From the NCBI RefSeq assembly GCF_002109495.1, contig NZ_LVJN01000019.1, forward strand, positions 496,001-560,000: 64,000 nucleotides of DNA, in the 5' to 3' direction. Below are positions 49,999-59,206 of the stretch, piece after piece. A program made the translations under genes and the position numbers. The DNA is from Magnetofaba australis IT-1 (GTDB taxonomy: Bacteria > Pseudomonadota > Magnetococcia > Magnetococcales > Magnetococcaceae). A model generated the notes under the pieces. The model did not search any database, was not told the origin of the DNA, and saw nothing but the letters and a program-made list of their open reading frames with translations. Position 1 is the first letter of the stretch, and each line of letters starts with the position of its first letter.

Positions 49999-52836
49999 AT
50001 GGATTATAAAGAGAGCATCCTGCTGCCCAAAACCGACTTCCCCATGCGCGCCGGACTGGCCAAGCGGGAGCCGGAGATTCTGGAGAAATGGGAGCAGATG
50101 GACCTCTACGCCAAACTGCGCGCCTCCGCCCAGGGCAATCCGCAGTTTGTGCTGCACGATGGTCCTCCCTACGCCAATGGCCACCTGCACATGGGCCACG
50201 CCATCAACAAGGTGCTCAAGGACATCATCGTCAAGTCGCGCCAGATGAGCGGCTATGACGCCGTCTATGTGCCCGGTTGGGACTGCCACGGTCTGCCCAT
50301 CGAGCTCAAGGCCGAAGAGGCGCTGAAGAAGGATGGGAAAAAGAAAGAGGAGATCCCGCTGCCCGAATTCCGCCGTCAGTGCCGCGACTTCGCCGCGCAG
50401 TGGGTGGATATCCAGCGCAGCGAGTTCCAGCGTCTGGGGGTGGGCGGCGACTGGGCCAACCCCTACCTGACCATGAACTACCAGTTCGAGGCCGACATCG
50501 TGCGCGAACTGGGCAAGTTCCTACACAACGGCGGTCTCTATAAAGGGGCCAAACCGGTCTACTGGTGCCACCACGACGTCACCGCCCTGGCCGAGGCCGA
50601 GGTGGAGTATGAGGACCACGTCTCGCGCACCATCATGGTCAAATTCCCGTTGCGCCATGGCGAGACTCTGGCCGACGTGGATCCGGCGTTGGAGAATCAA
50701 CCCGCCTCGGTGGTGATCTGGACCACCACGCCGTGGACCATTCCCGGCAACCTGGCGGTGAGCCTGGGGCCCGACATCAACTACGTGGCGGTGAAGGTCA
50801 CCGACCCGCAGGAGAACGTCAATCTGGCCATCGGCGAGGTGCTGATCATCGCCGAAGGGTTGTGGGAGAGCGTGGCTGACGCCTGTGGTCTGCACCATGC
50901 CGACGACATCGAGCTGCTCTGCGCCTTCCCGGGCTCCAAGCTGGAGAACAAGAAGTTCACCCACCCCTACCTGGATCAGGACGCGCCCATTCTCATCGGC
51001 GACCACGTCACCCTGGAGGCGGGCACCGGCTGCGTGCATACCGCCCCAGGCCACGGCGCCGAGGACTATGATATTGGTCTGAAATATGGATTGAAGCCGT
51101 TCAATCCGGTGGACGACTATGGCCGTTTTCTGCCCGGCACGCCCCACTTTGAAGGGCAGCATGTGAAGGAGGCCAACGACGCCGTGGTGGCGCTGCTGGA
51201 TGATCGCGGCGCGCTGTTGGCCAGCAGCAAGGTGAGCCACAGCTACCCCCACTGCTGGCGCTGCCACAACCCGGTGATCATGCGCGCCACCCCGCAGTGG
51301 TTCATCTCCATGGCCGAGAACGATCTGCGTGACAACGCCCTGGCCGCCATCCGCGCCACCAAGTGGATCCCCAACTGGGGCGAGGAGCGCATCTACAACA
51401 TGGTGGCCAACCGTCCCGACTGGTGTGTGTCGCGTCAGCGCGCCTGGGGCGCGCCCATCGCCGTGGTCACCTGTGACGACTGCGGCCACATCGTGCGCGA
51501 TCCGGCCATCACCGAAACCATTGCGCAGGCGGTGGAGCAGGGCGGCGCCGACGTGTGGTATGAGAAGCCGGTCACCGACTTCCTGCCCGAGGGCTACGTC
51601 TGCCCCCAATGCGGCTCGGCCCATCTGGTCAAGGAGAAGGACATCCTCGACGTCTGGTTCGACTCCGGCGTCACCCATGCGGCGGTGCTGGAGCGGCGCA
51701 GCGATCTCAAATGGCCCGCCGATCTCTACCTGGAGGGCTCCGACCAGCATCGCGGCTGGTTCCACTCCAGCCTGCTCACCTCTTCCGGCACCCGCGGTCG
51801 CGCCCCCTATGAGGCGGTGCTGACCCACGGCTTCGTGGTGGACGGCAAGGGGCGTAAGATGTCCAAGTCCCTGGGCAACGTCATCGCCCCGGAGAAGGTG
51901 GTCAAGCAGTATGGCGCCGACATCCTGCGCATGTGGGTCTCCGCCGAGGACTACTCCGGCGACATCCGCATCTCCGATGAGATCCTCAAAGGGTTGTCGG
52001 ACGCTTATCGGCGCATCCGCAACACCCTGCGCTTTTTGGTGGGCAATCTGAATGGCTTCGACGCCCAGCGCGATCTGGTGGGCTACGCCGATCTGGCGGA
52101 GCTGGATCGTTGGGCGCTGGACCGCCTGGCCAACCTGATCCGCAACGTGGAGAGCGCCTATAACGAGTACGCCTTCCATCGCGTGTATCAGGAGCTGCAC
52201 TACTTCTGCGCCATGGATCTGGGGGCGTTCTATCTGGATATCATCAAGGATCGCCTCTATTGCGACGCCGAGAACTCCACCGCCCGTCGCGGCGCGCAGA
52301 CGGTGATGCATCACGCCCTGGAGGCGCTGGTGCGCTTGATGGCGCCGGTGTTGGCGTTCACCGCCGAGGAGATGTGGAGTCACATGCCCGGCGATCGCGA
52401 AACCTCGGTGCATCTGGCGCGCTTCCCCCAGGAGCATCCCGAGTGGCGCGACGAAGAGCTGGCCAAGCGCTGGGCGCGTTACCGCGCGGTGCGCGCGGAG
52501 GCCTATCGGGTGCTGGAGAACGATCGTAAAGAGAAGCGCATCGGCTCCTTCATGGAGGCGGCCCTCACCCTCTATTGCGACGCCGATCTCAAAGCGTTTC
52601 TGGCCGGGTTCAACGACAACTTCCGCCTCTATATCACCGCATCGGTGACGCTGGCGGATCTGGACGCCGCTCCGGCTGACGCCATCAGCGCAACGGAAGT
52701 GACAGGGCTGAAGATCGGCGCCACCCGGGCCGGCGGAACCAAGTGCGTGCGCTGCTGGAACTGGGATGAGGCGGTGGGAAGCCATGCCGAGCATCCTGAA
52801 CTGTGCCCGCGCTGCGCCGACGTGGTGTCGGGGTGA
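49999..52836 (+). CDS. ileS: Isoleucine-tRNA ligase
   Basis: Charges tRNA-Ile. The 945-residue class Ia synthetase has ANGHLHMGH (HIGH motif), KMSKSLGN at about residue 620, an editing domain with WTTTPWTIPGNLAVS and GCVHTAPGHGAEDY, and a C-terminal zinc site (KCVRCWNWDE...CPRCADVV), placing it in the standard bacterial clade. ATG 49999 (MDYKESILLPKTDFPMRAGL) follows GGAG; the frame is open 20 codons upstream. lspA starts three bases after the stop. Confidence 0.98.
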   Translation: MDYKESILLPKTDFPMRAGLAKREPEILEKWEQMDLYAKLRASAQGNPQFVLHDGPPYANGHLHMGHAINKVLKDIIVKSRQMSGYDAVYVPGWDCHGLPIELKAEEALKKDGKKKEEIPLPEFRRQCRDFAAQWVDIQRSEFQRLGVGGDWANPYLTMNYQFEADIVRELGKFLHNGGLYKGAKPVYWCHHDVTALAEAEVEYEDHVSRTIMVKFPLRHGETLADVDPALENQPASVVIWTTTPWTIPGNLAVSLGPDINYVAVKVTDPQENVNLAIGEVLIIAEGLWESVADACGLHHADDIELLCAFPGSKLENKKFTHPYLDQDAPILIGDHVTLEAGTGCVHTAPGHGAEDYDIGLKYGLKPFNPVDDYGRFLPGTPHFEGQHVKEANDAVVALLDDRGALLASSKVSHSYPHCWRCHNPVIMRATPQWFISMAENDLRDNALAAIRATKWIPNWGEERIYNMVANRPDWCVSRQRAWGAPIAVVTCDDCGHIVRDPAITETIAQAVEQGGADVWYEKPVTDFLPEGYVCPQCGSAHLVKEKDILDVWFDSGVTHAAVLERRSDLKWPADLYLEGSDQHRGWFHSSLLTSSGTRGRAPYEAVLTHGFVVDGKGRKMSKSLGNVIAPEKVVKQYGADILRMWVSAEDYSGDIRISDEILKGLSDAYRRIRNTLRFLVGNLNGFDAQRDLVGYADLAELDRWALDRLANLIRNVESAYNEYAFHRVYQELHYFCAMDLGAFYLDIIKDRLYCDAENSTARRGAQTVMHHALEALVRLMAPVLAFTAEEMWSHMPGDRETSVHLARFPQEHPEWRDEELAKRWARYRAVRAEAYRVLENDRKEKRIGSFMEAALTLYCDADLKAFLAGFNDNFRLYITASVTLADLDAAPADAISATEVTGLKIGATRAGGTKCVRCWNWDEAVGSHAEHPELCPRCADVVSG

Positions 52837-52838
52837 GC

Positions 52839-53432
52839 ATGGAAACATCGGCGCCGAAGACGGGACCCCGCAGCATGTTGCGGGCGGGCATCGTCATTGC
52901 CGTGGCGGTGATCATCGCCGATCACATCACCAAGTGGTTGGCGGTCAAGCATCTGGCCGACGGTCCGATTCTGCTCATTGAGGGCTTTCTGGACTTCACT
53001 CTGGCGTATAACCGGGGCGCGGCCTTCAGTCTGTTCGCCGAGATGTCGGATCAGTGGCGCATCGCTCTGTTGGGCGGTTTTGCGGTGGTGGCCAGCGCGT
53101 TGTTATTGTACGCCTTGAAACGGGTGGACTCGCGCTTGCAAGGGACCGCCCTGGCGCTGGTGTTGGGCGGCGCGTTGGGCAATTTGATCGATCGGGTGCG
53201 GTTGGGGTCGGTGGTGGATTTTATCCACGCCCATTGGCATGACCTCTCCTGGCCCATCTTCAATATTGCCGATTCCGCCATCACCATCGGCGTGGGACTG
53301 CTGATTTGGGATGCGTTTGTCGGCGGTTCCGAGACGGAAAACCAGGGTAAACACGTTGCAGCAAAAACGGGCGTTGCAGCAAAAACGGGCGTTGCAGACA
53401 AGGCGACGGACGAGGAGGCGCAGAGCACATGA
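52839..53432 (+). CDS. lspA: Lipoprotein signal peptidase
   Basis: Aspartyl protease that cleaves lipoprotein signal peptides in the inner membrane. The 197-residue product has four membrane helices and the two catalytic Asp regions (ALVLGGALGNLIDRVRLGSV with VVDFIHAHW, and FNIADSAITIGVGLLI) plus TLAYNRGAAFSLF. The C-terminal extension of about 30 residues contains a duplicated AAKTGV, written by an 18-bp tandem repeat. It processes the lipoproteins encoded nearby (DUF3035-like, secretin). Overlaps the next gene by four bases. Confidence 0.96.
   Translation: METSAPKTGPRSMLRAGIVIAVAVIIADHITKWLAVKHLADGPILLIEGFLDFTLAYNRGAAFSLFAEMSDQWRIALLGGFAVVASALLLYALKRVDSRLQGTALALVLGGALGNLIDRVRLGSVVDFIHAHWHDLSWPIFNIADSAITIGVGLLIWDAFVGGSETENQGKHVAAKTGVAAKTGVADKATDEEAQST
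53355..53390 (+). repeat. 18-bp tandem duplication in lspA
   Basis: Two identical copies of GTTGCAGCAAAAACGGGC (53355-53372, 53373-53390), followed by GTTGCA. In frame; adds six residues to the cytoplasmic or periplasmic tail beyond the last helix. Confidence 0.85.
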
Positions 53433-53761
53433 AGAGTCGGATGATCCTGCCCATTGTGGCGCTGACCTTGGGTTCGTCGCTGTTTGCCGGCTGTTCGGCC
53501 AACATTCGCATGCCGTGGGAGCGTCCCATGGACGCCAGCCAGGTGCCCACCCGCGAGCCGTTGGAGATTCCGCCCAACCTGGACGAATTGCCGCCGGTGG
53601 GGACCAATCCCAATGTGACCAAGAACCCCACCGCTCTGGCTGCGGAGAAGTCGGCGGGGCAGATTCTGTTTGGCGGCGACGCGCCGTCGGCGCGCAAACA
53701 GGAGAAACCCGAGCTGGGTCGCGATCAACAAGAGCGACTGCCCGGCTGGATCAACAAATAA
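53429..53761 (+). CDS. DUF3035-like lipoprotein
   Basis: A 110-residue product with a lipoprotein signal (VALTLGSSLFAGC, Cys22) followed by a Pro-rich mature part: ASQVPTREPLEIPPNLDELP, PPVGTNPN, and a C-terminal GGDAP...LPGWINK. The REPLEIPPNLDELPP pattern matches DUF3035, typically found right after lspA. Function unknown. Starts four bases before the lspA stop; the first M16 gene follows 64 bases later. Confidence 0.75.
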   Translation: MKSRMILPIVALTLGSSLFAGCSANIRMPWERPMDASQVPTREPLEIPPNLDELPPVGTNPNVTKNPTALAAEKSAGQILFGGDAPSARKQEKPELGRDQQERLPGWINK

Positions 53762-53825
53762 CGCGCCGCACCCCCACGCAAAATCCCTGGCGTAAGGCGG
53801 CGCGCATGATGATGGAGCATCGATC

Positions 53826-55235
53826 ATGTTTTGGCGTCTTGACGGAATGAACAGCCGCGCCGCTGCCGGTTTGGCGGCGCTGTTGTGTCTGTTTTTCGCG
53901 CCCCGCGCGCAAGCGGGCGCGCTGGATGCGCGGGAGTTCACCCTCGACAATGGCCTGCGCGCCATCGTCGTGCGCGAGAGCAAGGCCCCGGTGGTGGTGA
54001 CCCAGGTGTGGTACCGCACCGGCGGCGCCGATGAGATCCCCGGCAAAAGCGGGGTGGCGCACATGCTCGAACACATGATGTTCCAGGGCACCCCCACCGT
54101 GCCCCCGGGCGAGTTCAGCAAGATCATCTCCCGCCATGGCGGCGACGACAACGCCGCCACCTCCTACGACTACACCGAATACCACGTCAAAATCGCCGCC
54201 GACCAACTGGAGTTGGCGCTCAAGCTGGAAGCCGATCGCATGCGCCATCTGCTGCTGCGCGAAGACGACTTCAAAACCGAGAATCTGGTGGTGCGGGAGG
54301 AGCGGCGCTCGCGCACCGACTCTGATCCCGATCAGCGCATGATGGAGCAGTTCCGCATCCAGCGTCTGGCGGGCCACCCCTATGGGCGTCCGGTGATCGG
54401 GTGGATGCGGGATATCGAGGCGATGACCGCAACGGATATGCGCCAGTGGTACCAGCGCTACTATGCCCCCAATAACGCCATTCTGGTGGTGGTCGGGGAT
54501 GTGGAGTTTGATCAGGCCGAAGCGTTGATCCGTAAGGATTTCGGCGCGCTCAAGCCGGACCCCAATCCACCCCGGCGCGACTGGGCCAAGCAGCGCGCGG
54601 CGCTCAAGCCGGTGCGCGTGACCCTGCGCGATCCTCAGGCCAAGGCGCCGATGTGGATGGCCGCCGCCACCGCGCCCACCCTGAGCGATGCGGCGCAGCG
54701 CGATGATGTGTTCGCCCTGGATGTGTTGGTGACCCTGTTGGGCGATGGCGGCTCCAGCCGTCTGTACCGCTCTCTGGTGCTGGAGAAGGGGATGGCCATC
54801 AGCGTCGGCGCCAGCTTCAGCGGTCTCAATCTGGGGCCGGGGGAGATCACCCTGTATGGTCTGCCCCGCGAAGGAACCAGCATCGACGCCCTGGCGGACG
54901 CAATTCTGGATCAGGCCAAGGGGCTGGCCACCGCTCCCATCGCTGCGCGCGAGATTCAGGCGGCCAAGAACCGCCTGCTGGCCGACCATGTGTATGGCCA
55001 GGATTCGATCCATCAGACCGCCTGGATGATCGGCCGCATGACCATCTCCGGCATCCCCTGGCGTCTGGGGTTGGAGCAGTACCCCGAGCGCATTCGCGCG
55101 GTCACCGAGGCGGATTTGCGCCGGGTGGCCAAACGCTACTTCAACCCCGAGAGCATGGCCATGGGGACCTTCCTGCCCGCAGCGCAGAAACCGCAAGCGC
55201 AGGTGCGCAGCGCCGCTGAGGAGTTCCCCGGATGA
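53826..55235 (+). CDS. M16-family zinc metalloprotease, catalytic subunit
   Basis: A 469-residue exported protease (signal ending PRAQA) of the pitrilysin/insulinase family. The inverted zinc motif HxxEH is intact in GVAHMLEHMMFQGTP, with the third ligand Glu in ENLVVREERRSRTDSDPDQR. The second half is a M16_C domain (AMTATDMRQWYQRYYAPNNA, LGDGGSSRLYRSLVLEKG). It works in the periplasm, probably with the inactive partner encoded next, whose start overlaps its stop by four bases. Substrate unknown; small peptides are typical. Confidence 0.92.
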   Translation: MFWRLDGMNSRAAAGLAALLCLFFAPRAQAGALDAREFTLDNGLRAIVVRESKAPVVVTQVWYRTGGADEIPGKSGVAHMLEHMMFQGTPTVPPGEFSKIISRHGGDDNAATSYDYTEYHVKIAADQLELALKLEADRMRHLLLREDDFKTENLVVREERRSRTDSDPDQRMMEQFRIQRLAGHPYGRPVIGWMRDIEAMTATDMRQWYQRYYAPNNAILVVVGDVEFDQAEALIRKDFGALKPDPNPPRRDWAKQRAALKPVRVTLRDPQAKAPMWMAAATAPTLSDAAQRDDVFALDVLVTLLGDGGSSRLYRSLVLEKGMAISVGASFSGLNLGPGEITLYGLPREGTSIDALADAILDQAKGLATAPIAAREIQAAKNRLLADHVYGQDSIHQTAWMIGRMTISGIPWRLGLEQYPERIRAVTEADLRRVAKRYFNPESMAMGTFLPAAQKPQAQVRSAAEEFPG

Positions 55236-56626
55236 GCGCCTGGGCGATGCAACTCCTGCGGGTTTTCAGCCTGCTGTTGGCGCTGTTCCTGACCGGCGCG
55301 TTGCGCGGCGGCGCGGCGATTGCGGCGGATAAACCGATCTTCTTTACCGCCGAGTCGGGTCTGCGGGTGGTGCTGATTCACAGTCAGTCCGCGCCCATGA
55401 TTCAGGCGCGCCTGCTGATTGAAGGGGGCTCGGCGCGGGATCCGGCGGGCAAGGAGGGGCTGGCCTATCTGACCGCCTGGTTGGCCAATGAGGGCGCCGG
55501 GGAGCGCAGTTCGGCGCAGTTCCATGAGGCGCTGGGTTTCTACGGCATGAGCCTGCATGGGGATGCGGGGGTGGATCATCTGACCCTCTCGCTGAAAACC
55601 CTGAGCGAACACGCTGAGGTGGGCTTCGCCCTGCTGGCCGATGCGGCGCTGCGCCCGCGCTATGAGCCCGACGCCATCAAGCGGGCGGTGGATGACCGTC
55701 TGGATAGCTGGAAACGCTCCCGCAACGACCCGTCGCAACTGGCGGCGGAGACGTTTGCGCGTCAACTCTACCCGCAGCACCCCTATGGACGACTGGAGGA
55801 GGGCTCTCCGCAGTCGATTCTGCGCATCACCCGGGAAGATCTGCTGGCGCGCCAGCAGCAGGCGATTCGCGCGCCGGGCATGGTGCTGGCGGTGGCCGGG
55901 GATATCGATGAAGCGACGCTGCGCGCTTTGGTGGCGAAATACTTTGCCGATCTGCCGCGCGAGCCGGGGCCGTTCCAGCAGCCCATGACGCTGGCGCAAC
56001 CGCCTGCGGAGGCGGCCACGCTGTTCTTCTCCAAACAGAATCCGCAGACCGCCATCAAAATGGGCTGGGTGGGCATCAATCGCCGCGATCCCGATTATTT
56101 TCCACTGTTTGTGCTCAATCACATTCTGGGCGGCGGCGGCTTCGGCAGCCGTTTGACCGAGGAGGTGCGCGAAAAGCGCGGTTTGACCTACGGCGTCTCC
56201 TCCTACTTTATCCCCTACGAGGGGTTGGGGCCGCTGGTGATCACCCTGCGCACCCAGAACGCCACCGCCATTGAGGCGCTGGACGTCATCGATGATGAGT
56301 TGGCGAAGATCCGCAATAAAGGGGTGACGGCCACCGAACTCAAAGAGGCCAAGCAGTATCTGGTGGGCTCGTTCCCGCTGCGTCTGGACAGCCTGGGCGC
56401 GCTGGCGGGAATCTGGGGGGTGATTGAACTCTACCATCGCGGCCACGACTATCTGGATACGTGGACCGATAAGATCGAAGCGGTGACGCTGGCCGACGTA
56501 CAGCGCACCGCGCAGCGGCTATTCGACCTGGGCAAGCGGCAGACGGTGCTGGTGGGGGGCGTGGGGCCCAAAGGCGCCAAGGCGCAGCCGATTCCGCCAA
56601 CGCCGGACCCCACTAAACATCATTGA
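55232..56626 (+). CDS. M16-family protease-like subunit lacking the zinc motif
   Basis: A 464-residue exported protein (signal LLLALFLTGALRGGAAIAA) with both M16 domains, but the HxxEH site is replaced by GLAYLTAWLANEG, so it cannot bind zinc. The C-terminal domain has GGGGFGSRLTEEVREKRGLT and YGVSSYFIPYEG, the substrate-binding Arg-Tyr region. Paired catalytic/non-catalytic M16 proteins are well known (PqqF-like, mitochondrial MPP). Coupled to the preceding gene by overlap; a hairpin follows. Confidence 0.9.
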   Translation: MSAWAMQLLRVFSLLLALFLTGALRGGAAIAADKPIFFTAESGLRVVLIHSQSAPMIQARLLIEGGSARDPAGKEGLAYLTAWLANEGAGERSSAQFHEALGFYGMSLHGDAGVDHLTLSLKTLSEHAEVGFALLADAALRPRYEPDAIKRAVDDRLDSWKRSRNDPSQLAAETFARQLYPQHPYGRLEEGSPQSILRITREDLLARQQQAIRAPGMVLAVAGDIDEATLRALVAKYFADLPREPGPFQQPMTLAQPPAEAATLFFSKQNPQTAIKMGWVGINRRDPDYFPLFVLNHILGGGGFGSRLTEEVREKRGLTYGVSSYFIPYEGLGPLVITLRTQNATAIEALDVIDDELAKIRNKGVTATELKEAKQYLVGSFPLRLDSLGALAGIWGVIELYHRGHDYLDTWTDKIEAVTLADVQRTAQRLFDLGKRQTVLVGGVGPKGAKAQPIPPTPDPTKHH

Positions 56627-56635
56627 ATCAGAGGG

Positions 56636-56674
56636 CCGCAACAGACGCACGCGCAGGGCGTGCGTCTGTTGCGG
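56636..56674 (+). terminator. Hairpin at the end of the ileS-lspA-M16 operon
   Basis: A perfect 17-bp stem (56636-56652 with 56658-56674) and five-base loop, ten bases after the last stop. No T tract, so it may act as an mRNA-protecting or Rho-assisted hairpin. Confidence 0.65.
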
Positions 56675-56683
56675 CGTCCTGGC

Positions 56684-56714
56684 GGGAGTTTGAGGGCGAC
56701 GCTCTCAATATCTT
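56684..56714 (+). repeat. Dispersed palindromic repeat, module A fragment
   Basis: GGGAGTTTGAGGGC...CTCTCAATATCTT, the distal third of module A as seen at 25636 and 42194. Confidence 0.65.
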
Positions 56715-56856
56715 GAATCGCTCAGGCTTTGCGCCCACCATCACGTCAGCGCAGAGCCTGTTGTTTTACCCAGACGAATTCAGAATCGCCATTTATTTAT
56801 ATACTCGCTATAATCCAGAATTGAACATGCACGTAAACCTTTTACGCGCACCAAGC

Positions 56857-56964
56857 CAACTAACGGGGGTCCAGGGGAATCATTCCCCTGGTGGGTCCAG
56901 GGCAAAGCCCTGGCGGGTCAAGGGCGGAGCCCTTGTGGGGTCTGGGGCGAAGCCCCAGTCTCTT
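56857..56964 (+). repeat. Dispersed palindromic repeat, module B
   Basis: Chain of GGGTC-linked hairpins (CAGGGGAATCATTCCCCTG, CCAGGGCAAAGCCCTGG, AAGGGCGGAGCCCTT, CTGGGGCGAAGCCCCAG) ending TCTCTT; near-copy of 25821-25949. Confidence 0.78.
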
Positions 56965-57046
56965 GACTCATCGAGCGCAGTGTCCAGTTTTCAATTCGAG
57001 CAAGTATATGAAATTGCACGATATGCATGCCGTTGGCGTCGTGCGT

Positions 57047-58471
57047 TCACACATTCAGGCAGAAGGGGATGCGGCGCTCCTCCACCAACATCTTGTGGGA
57101 CAGAATGGCGGCGGCGGCGCTCCATACCTGATTGAAATTGGAGCGGCGCCCAATCAAACGCCCGGTCTTGCCGTCGTAATACTCCGGCCAGCCATCCCGC
57201 TGCAGACGGCGGCAGGCCAGCGAGAAGGCGCTCCAGGCCAAGTCTTCGCGGCCCCCCTCCAGGGCGGCGGCCACCAACGGCCATAACAGCACCGGCCAGT
57301 TGCCGCCGTTGTGGTAGCTCCAGGCCACGTTCTTGGGGTCGCTGCCGGTGATCAGCTCCCACGCCAGCCCATCCACCGCCGGATAGACGATTTTGGCCGG
57401 CGAGACCCCCACCAGATCGCTCCAGCGTTTTTCATACAGATTGAGAATATCGCGGGTCTGATCCTGGGTGCTGACGCCGAACAGAATCGCCAACAGGTTG
57501 CCTTGGGCGAAATAGCGGAAATCCATGCGCCCGGGGCCCAGATTGCCGACAAAGTAACCGCAGTAGTCGGGAAGCCAATCCTCCACCCAGTCGGGGATGG
57601 AGGCGGGGTAGATGTTGAGCATGTTGACGCTGCCCGAGCCCAGCTCCTCGGTGGGGTAGCGGTGGATCTCGTTCAAGCGGCGCACGTCGAGCCAGAAGAA
57701 GATGCGCAGGTAGGTGAGCAGGGCGCTGCGGCGCTGATGCGCCACCAGCAGCACCTCGGCGGTGTGGCTGGTGCGCGCCAGATACTTCTCCGCCGAGCAG
57801 AGCATGCCGTAGAACAGCGTCTGGATCTCCAGCGGATGGCCATCCACTCCCATGCGGCGGTCGATCATGAAGGAGCCGTCGGGCGCCAGCAGGGTGGGGG
57901 CCACCTCAAAGGTGGTGTTGAGGCTCAAATGCAGAATGTGCTGCAGCGCGCCCTGAATGCTGGGGCGCTGGGTGAAGCCGTGGTCGTGGGTGTACTGCAC
58001 GTAGAGATCCAGCAGGATCGCCCACCACATCATGGAGTCCACCGGGGCCACACGGCCAATGGCGCGGTCGCCGTAGTCGGGGCTGAGGCTCTCGGCGCCC
58101 GCTTCGTCAATGCGCACCGAGAAGCTGGCGGGCATCACGCCCGGGGTGATCTCGTGGCCTTTGAACTGCTTCTCCCGCGCTGACAGGCGCGCCACCGTAT
58201 GCAGGAAGTTGCGCACCACCTCGCTCTTGCCATCCATCAGCAGGATAAGGGCGACGGGGAAGAAGTCGCGAATGAAGCACTCGGTGTAGTTGGCCGCCGC
58301 AACGTGGTCGGTCACCGCCGCCGTGCAGCCCACTGCTTTGCCCTGATAATAGATCAGCGAATCCTCAATCAGGGCGTAAGCCTGCTCCACCACCTCTTCG
58401 ATTTGGGCGTCAGAGGGTTTGTGGGCCAGAAACGGATTCTGCGAAATCGCAGCGTTGGCGGGTGCGTCCAT
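57047..58471 (-). CDS. GH100-type glycosidase (alkaline/neutral invertase-like)
   Basis: A 474-residue cytoplasmic protein without signal sequence. Motifs of the GH100 alkaline/neutral invertases: NYTECFIRDFFPVALILLMD, PGVMPASFSV, YGDRAIGRVAPVDSMMWWAI, DRRMGVDGHPLEIQTLFYGM, and LARTSHTAEVLL. These enzymes split sucrose in plants, cyanobacteria and a few proteobacteria. The family fold is an (alpha/alpha)6 barrel; the conserved Asp in PVDSMMWW is thought to be catalytic. The patchy distribution outside cyanobacteria suggests transfer. ATG 58471 is the first start; the ribosome site is weak. Confidence 0.88.
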   Translation of the reverse strand: MDAPANAAISQNPFLAHKPSDAQIEEVVEQAYALIEDSLIYYQGKAVGCTAAVTDHVAAANYTECFIRDFFPVALILLMDGKSEVVRNFLHTVARLSAREKQFKGHEITPGVMPASFSVRIDEAGAESLSPDYGDRAIGRVAPVDSMMWWAILLDLYVQYTHDHGFTQRPSIQGALQHILHLSLNTTFEVAPTLLAPDGSFMIDRRMGVDGHPLEIQTLFYGMLCSAEKYLARTSHTAEVLLVAHQRRSALLTYLRIFFWLDVRRLNEIHRYPTEELGSGSVNMLNIYPASIPDWVEDWLPDYCGYFVGNLGPGRMDFRYFAQGNLLAILFGVSTQDQTRDILNLYEKRWSDLVGVSPAKIVYPAVDGLAWELITGSDPKNVAWSYHNGGNWPVLLWPLVAAALEGGREDLAWSAFSLACRRLQRDGWPEYYDGKTGRLIGRRSNFNQVWSAAAAILSHKMLVEERRIPFCLNV

Positions 58472-58625
58472 GGGGGTCTCGTGACGAACGGAGCGTTCTG
58501 CGCGTGGGACAAGCGTGGCGCAAGGGTGACATCTGAACGAATTTTATATCAGTTTTGCCGCAGCAAGCCCAATAAAAACCCAAAATATGGGTGGAGAATG
58601 TTGCGGGTTGCGGTTCTGCGCAGCG

Positions 58626-59153
58626 CTACTCCGTGGGTAGCCAGGGCTCCAGTTGCTTGGCCAGGGCGGCGTCGGATTCGCTCTCGCCCAGCAGCATGTG
58701 GACGACGGCGCCCTCCTCGTCGATGACGTAGAGGGTGGGGGCGACAAACGGCTTCCAGCGTTTGAGAGTGGCGCCGTCAGGATCCCAGCCGATGGGGAAG
58801 CGAAGGTGAAACTGGTCCACCAGCGATTGCGCGCTGATGCGTGCGATGGGGGCGGCCTCGCCCATGTTGATGGCCATTACGCGCACCGTGTCCGACCCAT
58901 GATGATCGGCGATGGCCTGCAGGCGCGGCAACTCCGCCAGGCACGGCCCGCAGCCGCCGAGCCAGAACGCCAGCAGGGTCACGCGCCCTTTCTGCTCGGC
59001 GAGGGTGACGCGGCGATCATCCAACGTCTGCATCACTGCCTCGGGGGCGGGCTGACCCAGGGTCGGTTTATCCGTCGGGGCATCGCCGCTGCAGCCGCCC
59101 AGCAGCAGGGCCGTGATTAGGATCCGCAGGGCGTTGTTCATCTGTTTCAACAT
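58626..59153 (-). CDS. TlpA/ResA-like thioredoxin-fold lipoprotein
   Basis: A 175-residue protein with a lipoprotein signal (ILITALLLGGCSG) and a thioredoxin-like redoxin domain with active-site CGPC (LLAFWLGGCGPCLAELP), plus PTLYVIDEEGAVV containing the cis-Pro. Such proteins reduce disulfides in the periplasm, often for cytochrome c maturation. It follows the NapC-type cytochrome gene (53-base gap), which fits a role in haem ligation for that protein. ATG 59153 or 59141 may be the start. Confidence 0.85.
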   Translation of the reverse strand: MLKQMNNALRILITALLLGGCSGDAPTDKPTLGQPAPEAVMQTLDDRRVTLAEQKGRVTLLAFWLGGCGPCLAELPRLQAIADHHGSDTVRVMAINMGEAAPIARISAQSLVDQFHLRFPIGWDPDGATLKRWKPFVAPTLYVIDEEGAVVHMLLGESESDAALAKQLEPWLPTE

Positions 59154-59206
59154 GGGGCGGCTCGTTAGGGGTCGGGGTGTGGCGGAAGCTGGCGCAGGGC
59201 GAAAAG

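Larger units (their letters stand above)
56627..57046. other. Intergenic region with terminator and repeats
   Basis: 420 bases between the second M16 gene and the convergent GH100 gene. Contents: the hairpin at 56636, module A fragment, an A+T-rich core at about 56760-56850, and module B. A plus-strand open frame across it follows the repeats and is not a gene. Confidence 0.6.

Noticed and set aside
50521-52848. Very long minus-strand open frame (775 codons) opposite ileS
   Set aside because: It is antisense to a certain ileS; high-GC coding sequence gives such frames, and the product is His/Gly/Gln-rich without any domain.
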